Positions 1-9,921 are shown, counted from the stretch's first letter. The stretch: 64,000 nt of DNA from Anaerolineales bacterium (GCA_026129255.1 JAHCIJ010000002.1:251799-315798), one strand, 5' to 3'. The notes: generated by a model from the letters alone, not told the origin. Numbers and translations: made by a program.

Positions 1-2
1 GC

Positions 3-458
3 GCGGCGGCCTGGCGCAACCGGCCGTCTCCCGTGTTCGCTGAGCGCATCAACCACGCCATCGAGCTCTATCGCCAGGGCTATGTGCACAACATCATTTT
101 CACCGGCGGCTATGGGCGCAATCCACAAGTGGCCGATTCAGAGATTGCCCGAGACTACGCCATTCAGCGTGGTGTCTCCGCCGCCTCCATCTATATAGAA
201 ACCAACTCCACCGACACCGAAGAGAACCTGGTTGAAGCACAGAAGCTGATGCAGGCGCTAGGTTTCCAGACCGCCTTGCTGGTCAGCGATCCGTTGCACA
301 TGTACCGCGCACAGCAGTTGGCCGGGGAGATCGGGCTGGAGACTTTGGCTTCGCCCACGCCCACTAGCCGCTATCGCTCCACAGCAGCGCGCACGGTATT
401 CACCCTGCGTGAGGTGTACTCATTGTTCTTGCATTGGCTGGACGGGGTGAAGCCATGA
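3..458 (+). CDS. DUF218 (YdcF/SanA-like) domain protein, 5' truncated by window edge
   Basis: The reading frame is open to the first base of the window, so the N terminus is missing. Residues RPSPVFAERINHAIELYRQG read through the GTG at 33, and the RPSPVF...R...A..LY segment is the usual start region of the DUF218 fold, so that GTG is not the start. Further family marks are the IIFTGG loop, the TNSTDTEENL segment that lines the putative active site, and LLVSDPLHMYRA near the end. DUF218/YdcF proteins are small membrane-associated proteins of poorly defined function, linked to envelope maintenance in other bacteria. The stop overlaps the prmA start by 4 bp (ATGA), suggesting translational coupling. 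Confidence 0.85.
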   Translation, partial: AAAWRNRPSPVFAERINHAIELYRQGYVHNIIFTGGYGRNPQVADSEIARDYAIQRGVSAASIYIETNSTDTEENLVEAQKLMQALGFQTALLVSDPLHMYRAQQLAGEIGLETLASPTPTSRYRSTAARTVFTLREVYSLFLHWLDGVKP

Positions 459-1381
459 CCGCGTCCTGGCTGCGCATTGCGCTGGAAGTTGAACCCGAGC
501 AGGCCGAGGCGGTCTCCGAAGTGTTGGCGCGCTACATCCCCGGCGGCATTGTCATTGAGAGCACGGCCATCGAGGCGGATGCAGAAGACGAGGGCAGGGT
601 GGTGGGCAACCTGCGCGTGATGGGTTACATCCCGCACGACGAGCAGCTGGAGGAGTGCCGCTCCCAGATCGAGCAGGGTTTGCGTTACCTGGCCATGATC
701 CAACCGCTACCCGCGCCGAGTTATGAGCCCGTGCAGGAACAGAACTGGATGGAAGCCTGGAAGCAGCATTACAAACCGTTCACTGTTGGTGAGCGCTTGC
801 ACATCGTGCCCGCTTGGCTTGCGGCTGACGCGGCTACCAACGACGATGCAGTCGTCGTACGTATCGAGCCGGGTATGGCATTTGGCACCGGCGTGCATCC
901 CACTACACAACTCTGCCTGCAACTGGTGGAGCAGTATGTGCAACCTGGCCACACTGTGCTGGACATTGGCTGCGGTTCGGCCATCCTGGCCATCGCCGCC
1001 ATGAAGCTGGGCGCGGCCCAGGCCGTGGGCGTGGATGTGGACGCGCAGGCGATGGACAACGCCCGCGAGAACGCCGCGCTTAACAATGTAGATATTGAGA
1101 TCGGGCTCGGCTCGGTAGATGAGGTGCTGGCTGGCCAATACAGCCTGCGCTCTGCGCAGGTCGTATTGGCAAATATCCTGGCACCGGTGCTGGTGCGCCT
1201 GCTGGCGGGCGGCCTCGGCCGCCTGGTAACGCCGGGCGGCGTGCTGATCCTCTCCGGCATCCTCAATGAGCAGGAGCCGGATCTGCGTAGCGCCTTGCAG
1301 ACCGCGGGCTTCACGGTCATCGCCGAGCAACGTAGCGGCGATTGGCTAGCCCTGGCAGCGAAGCTGCCCGTGTCATCCTGA
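455..1381 (+). CDS. prmA: Ribosomal protein L11 methyltransferase PrmA
   Basis: SAM-dependent methyltransferase that trimethylates Lys and N-terminal amines of ribosomal protein L11. The 308-aa length is normal. The N-terminal substrate-recognition domain is followed by PGMAFGTGVHPTT, the PrmA signature, and the SAM motif VLDIGCGSAILAIAA with the acidic VGVDVD end of strand 2. The NPPF-like catalytic-loop region reads VVLANILAPV, typical of PrmA. An ATG 21 nt upstream of frame start is possible, but the ATGA overlap with the preceding stop favours 455. The last codons (V S S stop) are made of the first bases of the downstream repeat unit, so the C terminus may be altered by repeat insertion. 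Confidence 0.95.
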   Translation: MTASWLRIALEVEPEQAEAVSEVLARYIPGGIVIESTAIEADAEDEGRVVGNLRVMGYIPHDEQLEECRSQIEQGLRYLAMIQPLPAPSYEPVQEQNWMEAWKQHYKPFTVGERLHIVPAWLAADAATNDDAVVVRIEPGMAFGTGVHPTTQLCLQLVEQYVQPGHTVLDIGCGSAILAIAAMKLGAAQAVGVDVDAQAMDNARENAALNNVDIEIGLGSVDEVLAGQYSLRSAQVVLANILAPVLVRLLAGGLGRLVTPGGVLILSGILNEQEPDLRSALQTAGFTVIAEQRSGDWLALAAKLPVSS

Positions 1382-1670
1382 GCGGGTGTGTACGACTACA
1401 CCAGACCGCCGAAGCCCGACCAGCGAAGGAACCATACAGCGCGCTCTTCCACAGTCAAGATGAGTTACAAACCAGCCGACGGATGGATCCTTCGCCTTCG
1501 GCTCAGGATGACAATATAAATTGCGGTGTCATCCTGAGCGGGTGTGGATGACTACACCAGACCGCCGAAGCCCGACCAGCGAAGGAACCATACAGCGCGC
1601 TCTTCCACAGTCAAGATGAGTTACAAAACCAGCCCACGGATGGATCCTTCGCCTTCGGCTCAGGATGACA
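1371..1670. repeat. Two tandem copies of a 156-bp repeat bounded by inverted ends
   Basis: Copy 1 begins at 1371 and copy 2 at 1527, a period of 156 bp, with near-identical sequence. Each copy begins TGTCATCCTGAGC and ends with its reverse complement GCTCAGGATGACA (copy ends at 1512 and 1670), so each unit has about 13-bp inverted ends. The interior carries ATGGATCCTTCGCCTTCGG-like sequence. Similar GTCATCCTGAGC...GCTCAGGATGAC elements are scattered in many environmental bacterial genomes. No convincing gene lies inside. The stretch 1671-1735 shows nothing recognisable. Confidence 0.9.
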
Positions 1671-1748
1671 CCTGACCCCCCATGAGCAGGCGCCCAAATC
1701 CCAAATCCCTGATCTTCGATCTCCCAATTACCCCTTAGAATCTCCTCA

Positions 1749-2474
1749 ATGCAAATAGACGTCTTTACCCTCTTCCCGGAACTCTTCCCGGCCTACCTCA
1801 ACGCCAGCATCCTCGGCCGCGCCCAGCAGGGCGGGCTGCTGTCCGTGGGCGTGCACAACATCCGCGATTACGCCACAGACAAGCACCAGGTCACCGACGA
1901 CACGCCCTTCGGCGGCGGCGGCGGCATGGTGATGAAGCCCGAGCCGATCTTCGCCGCCGTCGAGTCCGTGCTGGGCAAACCACCGGCGCAGCCGGTGGTA
2001 CTGCTCAGCCCGCAGGGCCGCGTCTTCACCCAGGCCGTGGCACAAGAGCTGGCCCAACAGCCGCGCCTGGCGCTGATCTGTGGCCGCTACGAGGGCGTTG
2101 ACGAGCGCGTGCGCCAGCACTTGGCCACGGATGAGATCTCCATCGGCGATTTTGTGCTCACCGGCGGCGAGCTGCCCGCCCTGATGCTGATCGATGCGGT
2201 GGCGCGCAACCTGGCGGGTGTGCTGGGCCAGGTAGACGGCGCGCTCACCGATTCGCACGCCACTGGCCTGCTCGAAGGCCCGCACTACACCCGCCCGGCC
2301 GAGTTCCGCGGCTGGGGTGTGCCGCCCGAGCTGCTCTCGGGCGACCACGCCCGCATTGCCCGCTGGCGCCGCCATCAGGCGCTGCAGCGCACGGCACAAC
2401 GCCGCCCGGATCTGCTGGCCAAGGCTGAGCTGTCAGATGAAGACCGCAAGCTGCTGGAGGATAGTGAGCAGTGA
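1749..2474 (+). CDS. trmD: tRNA (guanine-N1)-methyltransferase TrmD
   Basis: SPOUT-class enzyme that makes m1G37 next to the anticodon and so prevents frameshifting. The 241-aa length is normal. It shows [11 protein letters not shown] at the N terminus, the [17 protein letters not shown] loop, and the trefoil-knot SAM site with [13 protein letters not shown] and [24 protein letters not shown] hexamer at 1736-1741 ends 7 nt before the ATG and no Shine-Dalgarno precedes it, so the mRNA may be leaderless. It stands apart from the usual rpsP-rimM-trmD-rplS operon; those partners are not in this window. Confidence 0.97.
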   Translation: MQIDVFTLFPELFPAYLNASILGRAQQGGLLSVGVHNIRDYATDKHQVTDDTPFGGGGGMVMKPEPIFAAVESVLGKPPAQPVVLLSPQGRVFTQAVAQELAQQPRLALICGRYEGVDERVRQHLATDEISIGDFVLTGGELPALMLIDAVARNLAGVLGQVDGALTDSHATGLLEGPHYTRPAEFRGWGVPPELLSGDHARIARWRRHQALQRTAQRRPDLLAKAELSDEDRKLLEDSEQ

Positions 2475-2594
2475 TCAGTGAAGGGTGAGCAGGGAAACAC
2501 CTCCGCTTTCCTGTTTACTGTTCACTACTCACTGCTCACCTTTCCCTTCCCCCTTCTCACTAACCGCTTAACCCACAACAGGTAAAATCCCTGC

Positions 2595-3791
2595 ATGTAT
2601 CTGCGTGGTTCTCGCTGGCATATGCAGCGCCAGCGCAACAAGCGCCGCTCCAACCCGGCGTTTATTGGCCTGCTGGTGATGCTCATCCTGGCGGGCGTTT
2701 ACTTCAATAATTATGTGATCCCCACGATCCCGTTGCCCACCGCTCCCACGGCAACGCCGACGCGTGATCCCGAGTCGCTGCTTTCCGTGGCACGCGAGGC
2801 CTTCGCCGAGGGCAACCTGCTCAATGCGATCGAGGGCTACCAGCAAGCCATCATGCTCTCCCCAGGCAGCCCTTCCATATATTTGGAGTTGGCGCGCGTG
2901 CAGGTGCTCTCTGGGCGCTATGAGGCCGCCCAGACTTCGGCCTCCAATGCCCTGTTGCTCAGCCCGGATAATCCCACTGGCCACGCCATCCTGGGCTGGA
3001 CGCTGAATTACCTTGGGGACCGTGCCGGGGCCGAGGCCTCGTTGCGCCGCGCCTTGCAGCTGGACCCCAACAGTGCGCTGGCACATGCTTTCTACGCCGA
3101 GCACTTAGCAGACATGCAATTGTATGAACAGGCTGGCGAGGAATCGCGTACGGCCTTGGAGATCGATAGCACGCTCTTAGAAGTGCGCCGCGCCCGCGGC
3201 TATGTACTCGAGACCACGGCTAACTACGAAGAAGCCGCCTTTGAGTACCAGCAAGCCATGGCGATCAATGACCGTATCGCCGGTCTGCACCTGGCGCTGG
3301 GGCGTACCTACCGCGCCATGGAGCGCTACGATGAAGCCATCCAGCAGTTTGTGATCGCCGATTCGCTCAACCCGGCCGACCCGATCCCCAATACGCAGAT
3401 CGGCTTGATCTACATCACCACGGGCGAGTTCGGCCGCGCCGTGCAAGCCATGCTGCAGGCCGTATCCGAGGAACCCGGCAACCCCATCCGCCACGGCAAC
3501 CTGGGCGTAGCCTACTATCGCAACCGCCAGCCGGTGGAGGCTATCGATGCGTTTACGCTGGCCATCCGCGGCGGCATGACCGAGAACGGTGTGCCCGTGC
3601 AGGGCCTGCCGCTGCAGTACGGCCAGGTGGCTGCTTTCTACTACATGTACGGACTCTCGTTGGCGCGTGAAGGCCGCTGCCCCGAGGCGCTGCCCATTGC
3701 CCAGGGTTTGATCGCCGCTGTGCCTGAGGACCTGATCGCCGTGTCCAATGCCAACGAAATGATCAGCATCTGTTCCGGCGGGGGCGGCTAA
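2595..3791 (+). CDS. Membrane-anchored TPR repeat protein
   Basis: 398 aa. A short basic N terminus (MQRQRNKRRSNPAF) precedes one membrane span (residues about 24-42), a Thr/Pro linker, and then about nine tetratricopeptide units with the classic A..LG pattern (AEGNLLNAIEGYQQAIMLSP, ATANYEEAAFEYQQAM-like, MERYDEAIQQFVIADSLNP). TPR arrays are protein-protein scaffolds; the partner is unknown. The topology predicts an extracytoplasmic TPR domain. The start is supported by a TAAAAT hexamer at 2583-2588, 6 nt before the ATG (leaderless type). An internal ATG at 2622 is the alternative. The next gene, a paralogue, begins 2 nt after the stop, so the two form an operon. Confidence 0.85.
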   Translation: MYLRGSRWHMQRQRNKRRSNPAFIGLLVMLILAGVYFNNYVIPTIPLPTAPTATPTRDPESLLSVAREAFAEGNLLNAIEGYQQAIMLSPGSPSIYLELARVQVLSGRYEAAQTSASNALLLSPDNPTGHAILGWTLNYLGDRAGAEASLRRALQLDPNSALAHAFYAEHLADMQLYEQAGEESRTALEIDSTLLEVRRARGYVLETTANYEEAAFEYQQAMAINDRIAGLHLALGRTYRAMERYDEAIQQFVIADSLNPADPIPNTQIGLIYITTGEFGRAVQAMLQAVSEEPGNPIRHGNLGVAYYRNRQPVEAIDAFTLAIRGGMTENGVPVQGLPLQYGQVAAFYYMYGLSLAREGRCPEALPIAQGLIAAVPEDLIAVSNANEMISICSGGGG

Positions 3792-3793
3792 CC

Positions 3794-5107
3794 ATGCGTG
3801 TACCCAGCCGCCGTTATCTGTTTCACAACCCTGGCCGCCAATCCAACCCCTGGCGCTTGCTGCTGTGGGGTGCGCTCATCATGGCGGGCGTCACCGCGTT
3901 GCGCGGCATCCAGGCTGGCGATATTCAGCCACTGTTTCAGCCCACACCCACTGCGACGCGCAGTGCCACCTCCTACCGCGAAGAGGGCACCGCCTTCTTT
4001 GAAGCCGGTAACCTGGATGCGGCCATCAGCGCCTACAAAGATGCCCTGGCCGTAAACCCCAGCGACTATGTTGGCTGGACCGAGCTGGCGCGCATTCAAA
4101 CCTACTCGGCCAGCTTGCTCACGCAAGACCGCCGCCGCACACGCATGGCCGAGGCGCGTGAGAGCATCGACACCGCCATCATCCTGGCGCCACAAGACAG
4201 CATGGCCAACGCCGTGAAGGCTTTCGTATACAACTGGAGCGGCAGCTCCGCCAGCAATGCTGCTGAGCGCCAGGCTTTTGTGGCCGAGGCCAGCACGGCC
4301 GCCATCCTGGCGGTGCAGCTGGACAATCGCAATGTGCTGGCACAGGCCTACCAGGCTGAGATCCTGGTAGACCAGCAGCAATACGACCAGGCTCTGCAGC
4401 GCGCCCAGATGGCCGTGGCGCTCGATCCCAACTCGGTGGATACGCGCCGCGTGTACGCCTATGTTCTTGAGGCCAGCGCGGCCTACTCCTCAGCCATCGA
4501 GCAGTACAAGCTGGCCGCCGAGTTGGCCCCCAACCTCACATTCCTGTACATCTCCATCGGCCAGAACTACCGCCAGCTGGGTCTGCATGACCAAGCGCTG
4601 GAGTATTTCGACCGCGCCGCCACCATCAACCGTGTGCTGGGCATCAGTGACCCGCTGCCTTACATCGCCATCGCCAAGACCTATTCGCGCGATGGCGAGT
4701 TCTATGCCGCCGCGCTGAATGCAGAGCGCGCCATTGAGCTTGACCCGACCAACCCGGATTGGTACGGCCAGCTGGGCATCGTACGCTTCCGCTCGCGCAA
4801 CTACGAAGGCTCCATCCCGGTGCTGATCTGCGCCGTCAACGGCTGCTCGGCCGAAGACAACCCGGAAGAAGGCGTGGCCGTTGTGGGTATGACCTTAAAT
4901 GACGCCACGCTGCCGTATTACTACACCCTGGGCTCAGTGCTGGCCGCGCTGGATCAGTGCCCACAAGCCTTCCCGGTGTTGGAGGCCTTGCGCGCTTCGT
5001 ACCCCACAGACCCGGTAGTGATGGGCATCGTCAATGAGAGCACCCAGGTGTGTGCCAACCTGGCGGCGCGCTCGTCGTCTCAGACCACGCCCACACCGCA
5101 GCCTTAA
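3794..5107 (+). CDS. Membrane-anchored TPR repeat protein (paralogue of the upstream gene)
   Basis: 437 aa with the same plan as its neighbour: a basic N terminus, one membrane span (about residues 22-38), a PTPTATRSAT linker, then tandem TPR units such as EAGNLDAAISAYKDALAVNP, QQQYDQALQRAQMAVALDP and LGLHDQALEYFDRAATIN. It ends in a TTPTPQP tail. The two tandem paralogues probably arose by duplication and may form one complex outside the membrane. Function cannot be stated. The start lies 2 nt after the previous stop, indicating coupled translation. The 5108-5212 gap contains a hairpin-like AAGATGCATGGATATGCATC segment but no clear terminator T-run. Confidence 0.85.
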   Translation: MRVPSRRYLFHNPGRQSNPWRLLLWGALIMAGVTALRGIQAGDIQPLFQPTPTATRSATSYREEGTAFFEAGNLDAAISAYKDALAVNPSDYVGWTELARIQTYSASLLTQDRRRTRMAEARESIDTAIILAPQDSMANAVKAFVYNWSGSSASNAAERQAFVAEASTAAILAVQLDNRNVLAQAYQAEILVDQQQYDQALQRAQMAVALDPNSVDTRRVYAYVLEASAAYSSAIEQYKLAAELAPNLTFLYISIGQNYRQLGLHDQALEYFDRAATINRVLGISDPLPYIAIAKTYSRDGEFYAAALNAERAIELDPTNPDWYGQLGIVRFRSRNYEGSIPVLICAVNGCSAEDNPEEGVAVVGMTLNDATLPYYYTLGSVLAALDQCPQAFPVLEALRASYPTDPVVMGIVNESTQVCANLAARSSSQTTPTPQP

Positions 5108-5212
5108 AAGTGCGCCTACGCCAGCGCCGGTCATTGTAAGAAGTGCAAAAAAGATGCATGGATATGCATCTTTGCGTTTTTTACGAAGCCACCCGATAAC
5201 ACCTCATGCTGT

Positions 5213-5240
5213 TTGACTCCTGCCATATTCGTCATAGAAT
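5213..5240 (+). promoter_or_regulatory. Sigma-70-type promoter, near-leaderless, for the first propeller-sortase gene
   Basis: TTGACT at 5213-5218 and TAGAAT at 5235-5240 are separated by 16 bp. The -10 ends 11 nt before the ATG at 5252, so transcription should begin about 4-5 nt upstream of the start codon. No Shine-Dalgarno is present. The TTTGACTCCTGCC block is shared with the promoter at 10071. Confidence 0.7.
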
Positions 5241-5251
5241 AGAACGCGAAC

Positions 5252-7627
5252 ATGGCTCGCCGGTTCGTACCCCTGCTTGCAATCCTGCTGTTGGTTGCCT
5301 TTTCACTGCCTAGCGATACGTTGGCCGCGCCCTTGCGCGCCATCGTAACCAAAGCGTTGGACTCCCCCGGCAACGTCGGCACGTATTCTTCTCTGGCGCT
5401 GGATGCCGAATCCAACCCGGTCATCTCTTATCGTCATCAAGGCGACCAGAACCTCAAATTCATTTATTGCGACGACCCGGCCTGCAGCACCTCCACCATT
5501 CGCACGCTGGACAGTTCGGGCGACGCGGGCTACTTCACCTCACTTAAACTGAATTCGCAGGGCAACCCTGTGATCGCTTACTTCACCTCTGGTGGCGGGC
5601 TGAAGCTTGCCCTTTGCAGCACGCCCACCTGTGAGCCTGGCACCGTCACAATACGTACTTTGGACAATGTAAGCGCCAACACCTGGCATCCCTCGCTGCA
5701 GCTGGATGCCAATGACAATCCGGTGATCAGCTACTCCCGCACCACCACGCCCAACATCGGCCTGTGGTTGGCCTATTGTGCTGACCCGGCTTGCAGTTCG
5801 CATCAGCTGACCCAGATACTCGGTGGGGCGACACAGTACTCCTCCTTGCAGTTGGATGCGGCGGGCAACCCTGTGATCTCCTATCTGCACACGGGTTCGA
5901 CCTACATGGGCTTGGTGCATTGCAGCGACCCGCAGTGCAGTGGAACGAAATCGGATGTTGTCATCCAGGCTACTACCAGTCAGGATGGCACGTCGCTGGC
6001 CTTGAATGCATCCGGCAACCCAGTCATTGCCTTTCGCCGCACCGTCGCACCCGCCGCCCTTGCTTTGGTTACCTGCCAGGACCCAAATTGCACCAATTTT
6101 GAGCAGAACGATCTGAACAGCACCGGCGGGTTGTATGTAAATTTGAAGCTTGACCCCGCTGGTAACCCAGCCGTAAGCTACTACACCGGCAACCCCGATC
6201 AAAACATCGTTCTGGCGCGCTGCAGCACGCCCACCTGTGAGCTGGGCTCGGTGACCAACACCACCATCGCCAACGCAGGCTCGCCCAACTACCCAAACTC
6301 GATGGCTTTGGACTGCTCCGGCAATCCGGTCATCAGCTACTACCATTCCAGTACGTCGCAGAACCTGCGGCTGGCCTACGAAGACACCGCCATCAAGTGC
6401 GCTCACTTTGGCGGCACCCCGGCGGCCCCTGGCCCGCTGACCTTTGTCGCCGAGCCGGGCGAGAGCAGCCAGCTCACTATCGAGGTCAGCAATGACGGCA
6501 TGACGGATTCCTTGCTCGATGTGAGCTTGCACAGCATCAGCAATGGATATGACATCGTGAGCGGGCTGCCCATCAGTGGCCTGGCCACCACCGATCCGGC
6601 GGTCACCATCACCTTGGAGTGCAGCAGTTTTCCGCAGACCGCCGGTACCCTGGTTTTGGGCAGCAACGATCCCACTCAGCCCACCATCACCTACGCGCTC
6701 AGTTGCAAACCTCCTCTGGTAAATGAAGAGTCTCCTCCCAGCAGCACAACAGAGATTTCTCCTGCCGGCGTCACCACGCTGCAACTCGGCCGCCTGCTGG
6801 TGGGCCTGCCGGCCAGCGCCATCCCGCCTGGCCAGACAGGCTGCCAGATCTCCGCTATCCAGCTGAGTAGCTCGGCGAGTTATGGTTTCGCGCTCGACGA
6901 TGCCGTATTTGACGTCAAAGTGCACTGCGACAGTGGTGAGCTCACAATCTTCCTGGCTCCGCTCACCATCTGCATCCAGCCGCCAGATGGCGTGGCCAAC
7001 AATAAACTCGTCTACCACAGCCACAACGGGGCTAGCTTCCTGGCTATGGGCTCAGAAGTCACTCAGCCCGGGTTTGTCTGCGGCCAAACCCGCACGCTGT
7101 CTCTGTTCACCCTCGGCCAGCTCAGCCTGCCTAATACCGGCTTTGCGCCCGGCCGCATTGCCAGCCTGCCAGAACTGGCGGTGGAGTACGCCAACAGCAG
7201 CCTCGTGCTCAGCATCCCCCAACTGGGCGTAGAGCTCAACATTGTCGGCGTGCCACAAGGCCCCAACGGTTGGGATGTAAGCTGGCTGGGCAGCGACCAG
7301 GCTGGCTATCTCTACGGTACCAGCTACCCAACCTGGCAGGGCAATTCTGTGCTGACCGCTCATGTATGGAACGCAGACAACACACCTGGCGCCTTCTATG
7401 CCTTGAAGGACCTGCAGCACGGCGATCGCTTTACCATCACAACCGGTGGGGTCACTTATGTATATGAAGTCCGCAGCAACCAGCGCGTGCTGCCCAGCAG
7501 CCTGGATGCCCTGCGTGGCAGCGATTACAGCCTGATCACTCTCATCACCTGTGAGAGCTTTAGTGAAGCCAGCGGGAAGTACCTCTACCGGCGCGCCGTC
7601 CAGGCGGTGCTGGTTGAGGTTCATTGA
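5252..7627 (+). CDS. Secreted seven-bladed propeller - LPxTG - sortase fusion protein (copy 1)
   Basis: 791 aa. A Sec signal (LLAILLLVAFSLPSDTLA) is followed by seven repeats of about 50 aa with core [13 protein letters not shown]...L.L.YC.DPAC (residues about 30-385), then an immunoglobulin-like choice-of-anchor-D segment (about 390-490) and a conserved VTTLQLGRLLVGLP/GQTGC domain (about 505-625). LPNTG lies at 626-630 and a C-terminal sortase domain follows. The sortase residues are visible: His704 in LTAHVWNADN, Cys767 in LITLITCESF and Arg780/781 in YLYRRAVQA. Sortases cleave LPxTG and join the Thr to an amine; here the sorting motif and a complete enzyme are in one chain. Two paralogues and a remnant lie downstream. 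Confidence 0.85.
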   Translation: MARRFVPLLAILLLVAFSLPSDTLAAPLRAIVTKALDSPGNVGTYSSLALDAESNPVISYRHQGDQNLKFIYCDDPACSTSTIRTLDSSGDAGYFTSLKLNSQGNPVIAYFTSGGGLKLALCSTPTCEPGTVTIRTLDNVSANTWHPSLQLDANDNPVISYSRTTTPNIGLWLAYCADPACSSHQLTQILGGATQYSSLQLDAAGNPVISYLHTGSTYMGLVHCSDPQCSGTKSDVVIQATTSQDGTSLALNASGNPVIAFRRTVAPAALALVTCQDPNCTNFEQNDLNSTGGLYVNLKLDPAGNPAVSYYTGNPDQNIVLARCSTPTCELGSVTNTTIANAGSPNYPNSMALDCSGNPVISYYHSSTSQNLRLAYEDTAIKCAHFGGTPAAPGPLTFVAEPGESSQLTIEVSNDGMTDSLLDVSLHSISNGYDIVSGLPISGLATTDPAVTITLECSSFPQTAGTLVLGSNDPTQPTITYALSCKPPLVNEESPPSSTTEISPAGVTTLQLGRLLVGLPASAIPPGQTGCQISAIQLSSSASYGFALDDAVFDVKVHCDSGELTIFLAPLTICIQPPDGVANNKLVYHSHNGASFLAMGSEVTQPGFVCGQTRTLSLFTLGQLSLPNTGFAPGRIASLPELAVEYANSSLVLSIPQLGVELNIVGVPQGPNGWDVSWLGSDQAGYLYGTSYPTWQGNSVLTAHVWNADNTPGAFYALKDLQHGDRFTITTGGVTYVYEVRSNQRVLPSSLDALRGSDYSLITLITCESFSEASGKYLYRRAVQAVLVEVH

Positions 7628-7688
7628 TCTGTCCAAACTCGTAATATCAGAGATTTGTCAGAAACCCTTACGACAGGCTGCCGCTGGC

Positions 7689-7717
7689 TTGACTGCTAGT
7701 GGCAAGCTGGGTATTAT
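7689..7717 (+). promoter_or_regulatory. groESL promoter
   Basis: TTGACT at 7689-7694 and TATTAT at 7712-7717 with an optimal 17-bp spacer. The predicted start of transcription, about 7724, lies immediately before the CIRCE element, so bound HrcA would block initiation. Confidence 0.85.
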
Positions 7718-7726
7718 CTGGCGGGT

Positions 7727-7753
7727 TTAGCACTCTTTTGTATAGAGTGCTAA
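7727..7753 (+). promoter_or_regulatory. CIRCE element (HrcA operator)
   Basis: A perfect copy of the CIRCE consensus: TTAGCACTC, 9-nt spacer, GAGTGCTAA. This is the binding site of the heat-shock repressor HrcA, directly downstream of the groESL promoter. hrcA itself is not in the window. Confidence 0.98.
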
Positions 7754-7811
7754 AGCACTAATTCGTAGGGTTCCCCTACAGACAAACAACAACTTTTTCA
7801 GGAGGCATTGT

Positions 7812-8105
7812 ATGGCTCAGAATCTCAAACCGCTCGCCGACCGCGTATTGGTGGAGCCCATTGAGGACGAGGAGATCACAGCTGGCGGCATTGTGCTGCC
7901 GGAGACCGCCAAGGAGAAACCCCAGCGCGGCAAGATCCTCGCCACCGGCCCGGGTGGGCGCGATGAGGACGGCAAGGTGATCGCTATGGAAGTCAGCGTA
8001 GGTGACACTGTGCTGTTTGCCAAGTACGCTGGCACCGAGATCAAGGTAGAGGGCAAGAAGCTCATGATCTTGCGCCAGTCTGACCTGCTGGCCATTGTAG
8101 GCTAG
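7812..8105 (+). CDS. groES: Co-chaperonin GroES
   Basis: 97-aa Cpn10 that caps the GroEL cavity as a heptamer. It shows [12 protein letters not shown] at the N terminus, the mobile loop [14 protein letters not shown] that binds GroEL, and the roof/core sequence [21 protein letters not shown] at 7800-7805 is a strong ribosome binding site 6 nt from the ATG, in contrast to the propeller genes. It is co-transcribed with groEL, which starts 60 bp later, and is controlled by HrcA through the CIRCE element. Confidence 0.98.
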   Translation: MAQNLKPLADRVLVEPIEDEEITAGGIVLPETAKEKPQRGKILATGPGGRDEDGKVIAMEVSVGDTVLFAKYAGTEIKVEGKKLMILRQSDLLAIVG

Positions 8106-8164
8106 CCTAAGCTAAGCCTTAAGGCTACGCCTCATTCTAAGAATTAATCAGGAGAATCAGATCT

Positions 8165-9802
8165 ATGGCAAAACAACTCGTCTTTTCTGAAGAAGCACGC
8201 CGCCACCTGTTGCGCGGTGTGGACGCCGTGGCCGAAGCCGTGGTCACCACGCTCGGCCCCAAGGGCCGCAACGTGGCTCTCGACCGCAAGTTCGGTGCCC
8301 CCACCATCACGCACGATGGTGTGACGGTTGCCAAGGAAATTGAGCTGGAGAACCCGTTTGAGAACATGGGCGCCCAGTTGCTTAAGGAAGCTGCATCCAA
8401 GACCAACGATATCGCCGGTGACGGCACCACCACCAGCACCCTGCTGGCGCATGCCATCGTCACCGATGGTATGAAGAACCTGGCCGCTGGCGCCAACCCC
8501 ATGCTGCTTAAGCGCGGCATCGAGGCTGCCACCAAGGCCGTCTCGGATGAGATCAAAAAGCAGGCGATCGCCCTCAAGACCAAAGAGGACATTGCCAACG
8601 TAGCTTCCGTGTCCGCCCAGGACCGCGAGATCGGCACGCTGATCTCAGACGTGTTCGACAAGGTGGGCAACGATGGCGTCATCACCGTGGAAGACTCGCA
8701 GGGTCTGCAGTTTGAGACCGAGTACGTTGAAGGCATGCAGTTTGACCGTGGCTACCTCTCCGCTTATTTCGTCACCAATCCGGAGACGATGGAAGCTGTG
8801 ATCGAGGATGCTCAAGTCCTGATCCACGATAAGAAGATCAGCGCCGCCCAGGACATGGTGCCCCTGCTGGAGAAGCTGGTGCAGACCGGCAAGCGCAACC
8901 TGGTGATCATCGCCGAAGACATTGACGGTGAGGCCCTGGCAACGTTGGTCTTGAACAAGCTGCGCGGCATGCTCAACGTGTTGGCCGTCAAAGCCCCCGG
9001 CTTTGGTGACCGCCGCAAGGCCATGCTGCAGGACATTGCTGTGCTGACCGGCGCCACCGTGATCTCTGAGGAAGTTGGCCGCAAGCTGGAATCCGCCACC
9101 CTCGAGGATCTTGGCCAGGCTGAGAAGATCGTCTCTGACAAGGACAACACCACCGTCGTTGGCGGCAAGGGTGACGAGAAGGCCATCAAGGGCCGCATCG
9201 AAGAGATCCGCGTCGAGAAAGATAACAGCACCAGCGACTACGATAAAGAGAAGCTGGACGAGCGTCTGGCCAAGCTCTCTGGCGGTGTAGCCATCATCCG
9301 TGTTGGTGCCGCCACCGAGACCGAGCTGAAGGAAAAGAAGCACCGTGTCGAAGATGCCGTCTCCGCCACGCGCGCCGCCATTGAAGAGGGCATTGTGCCC
9401 GGTGGTGGTGTAGCCCTGCTCAACGCCCGCAGCGTGCTCGACAAGTTGAAGATCAGCGGTGAAGACGAGAAGGTCGGCGTAGCCATTGTGCGCCGCGCCC
9501 TCGAGCAGCCCATGCGCCGCATCGCCCAGAACGCCGGCCAGGATGGCTCTGTCATCGTGGATGGTGTCCTGCGCCAGCACGCCGAGCTGAAGAAGAACAC
9601 CATCGGCTACGATGTGCTCGCTGAGGACTTTGTGGACATGGTAGAGAAGGGCTGGATCGACCCCGCCAAGGTAACCCGCGGTGCGCTCGAGAACGCGGCT
9701 TCCATCGCGGCGATGATCCTGACCACCGAAGCGCTCATCACTGACAAGCCTGAGGAGCACCCGGCCCCCGCCCCTGGCGGCGGCCACATGCCTGAGTACT
9801 AG
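8165..9802 (+). CDS. groEL: Chaperonin GroEL
   Basis: 545-aa group I chaperonin (Hsp60). It shows the nucleotide-binding segments [18 protein letters not shown] and [15 protein letters not shown], the apical-domain segment [13 protein letters not shown], and the C-terminal equatorial signature [16 protein letters not shown]. The C terminus ends PGGGHMPEY instead of the longer GGM repeats of the E. coli protein. AGGAG about 11 nt upstream of the ATG serves as ribosome binding site. It ends the heat-shock operon; a strong terminator lies at 9922-9957. Confidence 0.98.
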   Translation: MAKQLVFSEEARRHLLRGVDAVAEAVVTTLGPKGRNVALDRKFGAPTITHDGVTVAKEIELENPFENMGAQLLKEAASKTNDIAGDGTTTSTLLAHAIVTDGMKNLAAGANPMLLKRGIEAATKAVSDEIKKQAIALKTKEDIANVASVSAQDREIGTLISDVFDKVGNDGVITVEDSQGLQFETEYVEGMQFDRGYLSAYFVTNPETMEAVIEDAQVLIHDKKISAAQDMVPLLEKLVQTGKRNLVIIAEDIDGEALATLVLNKLRGMLNVLAVKAPGFGDRRKAMLQDIAVLTGATVISEEVGRKLESATLEDLGQAEKIVSDKDNTTVVGGKGDEKAIKGRIEEIRVEKDNSTSDYDKEKLDERLAKLSGGVAIIRVGAATETELKEKKHRVEDAVSATRAAIEEGIVPGGGVALLNARSVLDKLKISGEDEKVGVAIVRRALEQPMRRIAQNAGQDGSVIVDGVLRQHAELKKNTIGYDVLAEDFVDMVEKGWIDPAKVTRGALENAASIAAMILTTEALITDKPEEHPAPAPGGGHMPEY

Positions 9803-9921
9803 CCAACGGTTTCACCGTTGGCTCTGGCAAAGGCTTTGCCTTTGCCATGTAGTGGCCGAAGGCGAACGCTTTTTGTTGGGCCTTGGGCGAGCTGCGCTCG
9901 CCGCGAGACTTAGGTCTAGGC

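Noticed and set aside
1342..1551. Small ORF over the 156-bp repeat
   Set aside because: It runs across repeat units and has no ribosome binding site; its coding is an accident of the repeat.
5540..7024. 494-codon frame on the minus strand
   Set aside because: It lies antisense to the propeller-sortase gene and exists because of high GC and repeated codons; no family features.
8645..9787. 380-codon frame on the minus strand
   Set aside because: Antisense shadow of groEL without ribosome binding site or recognisable protein sequence.
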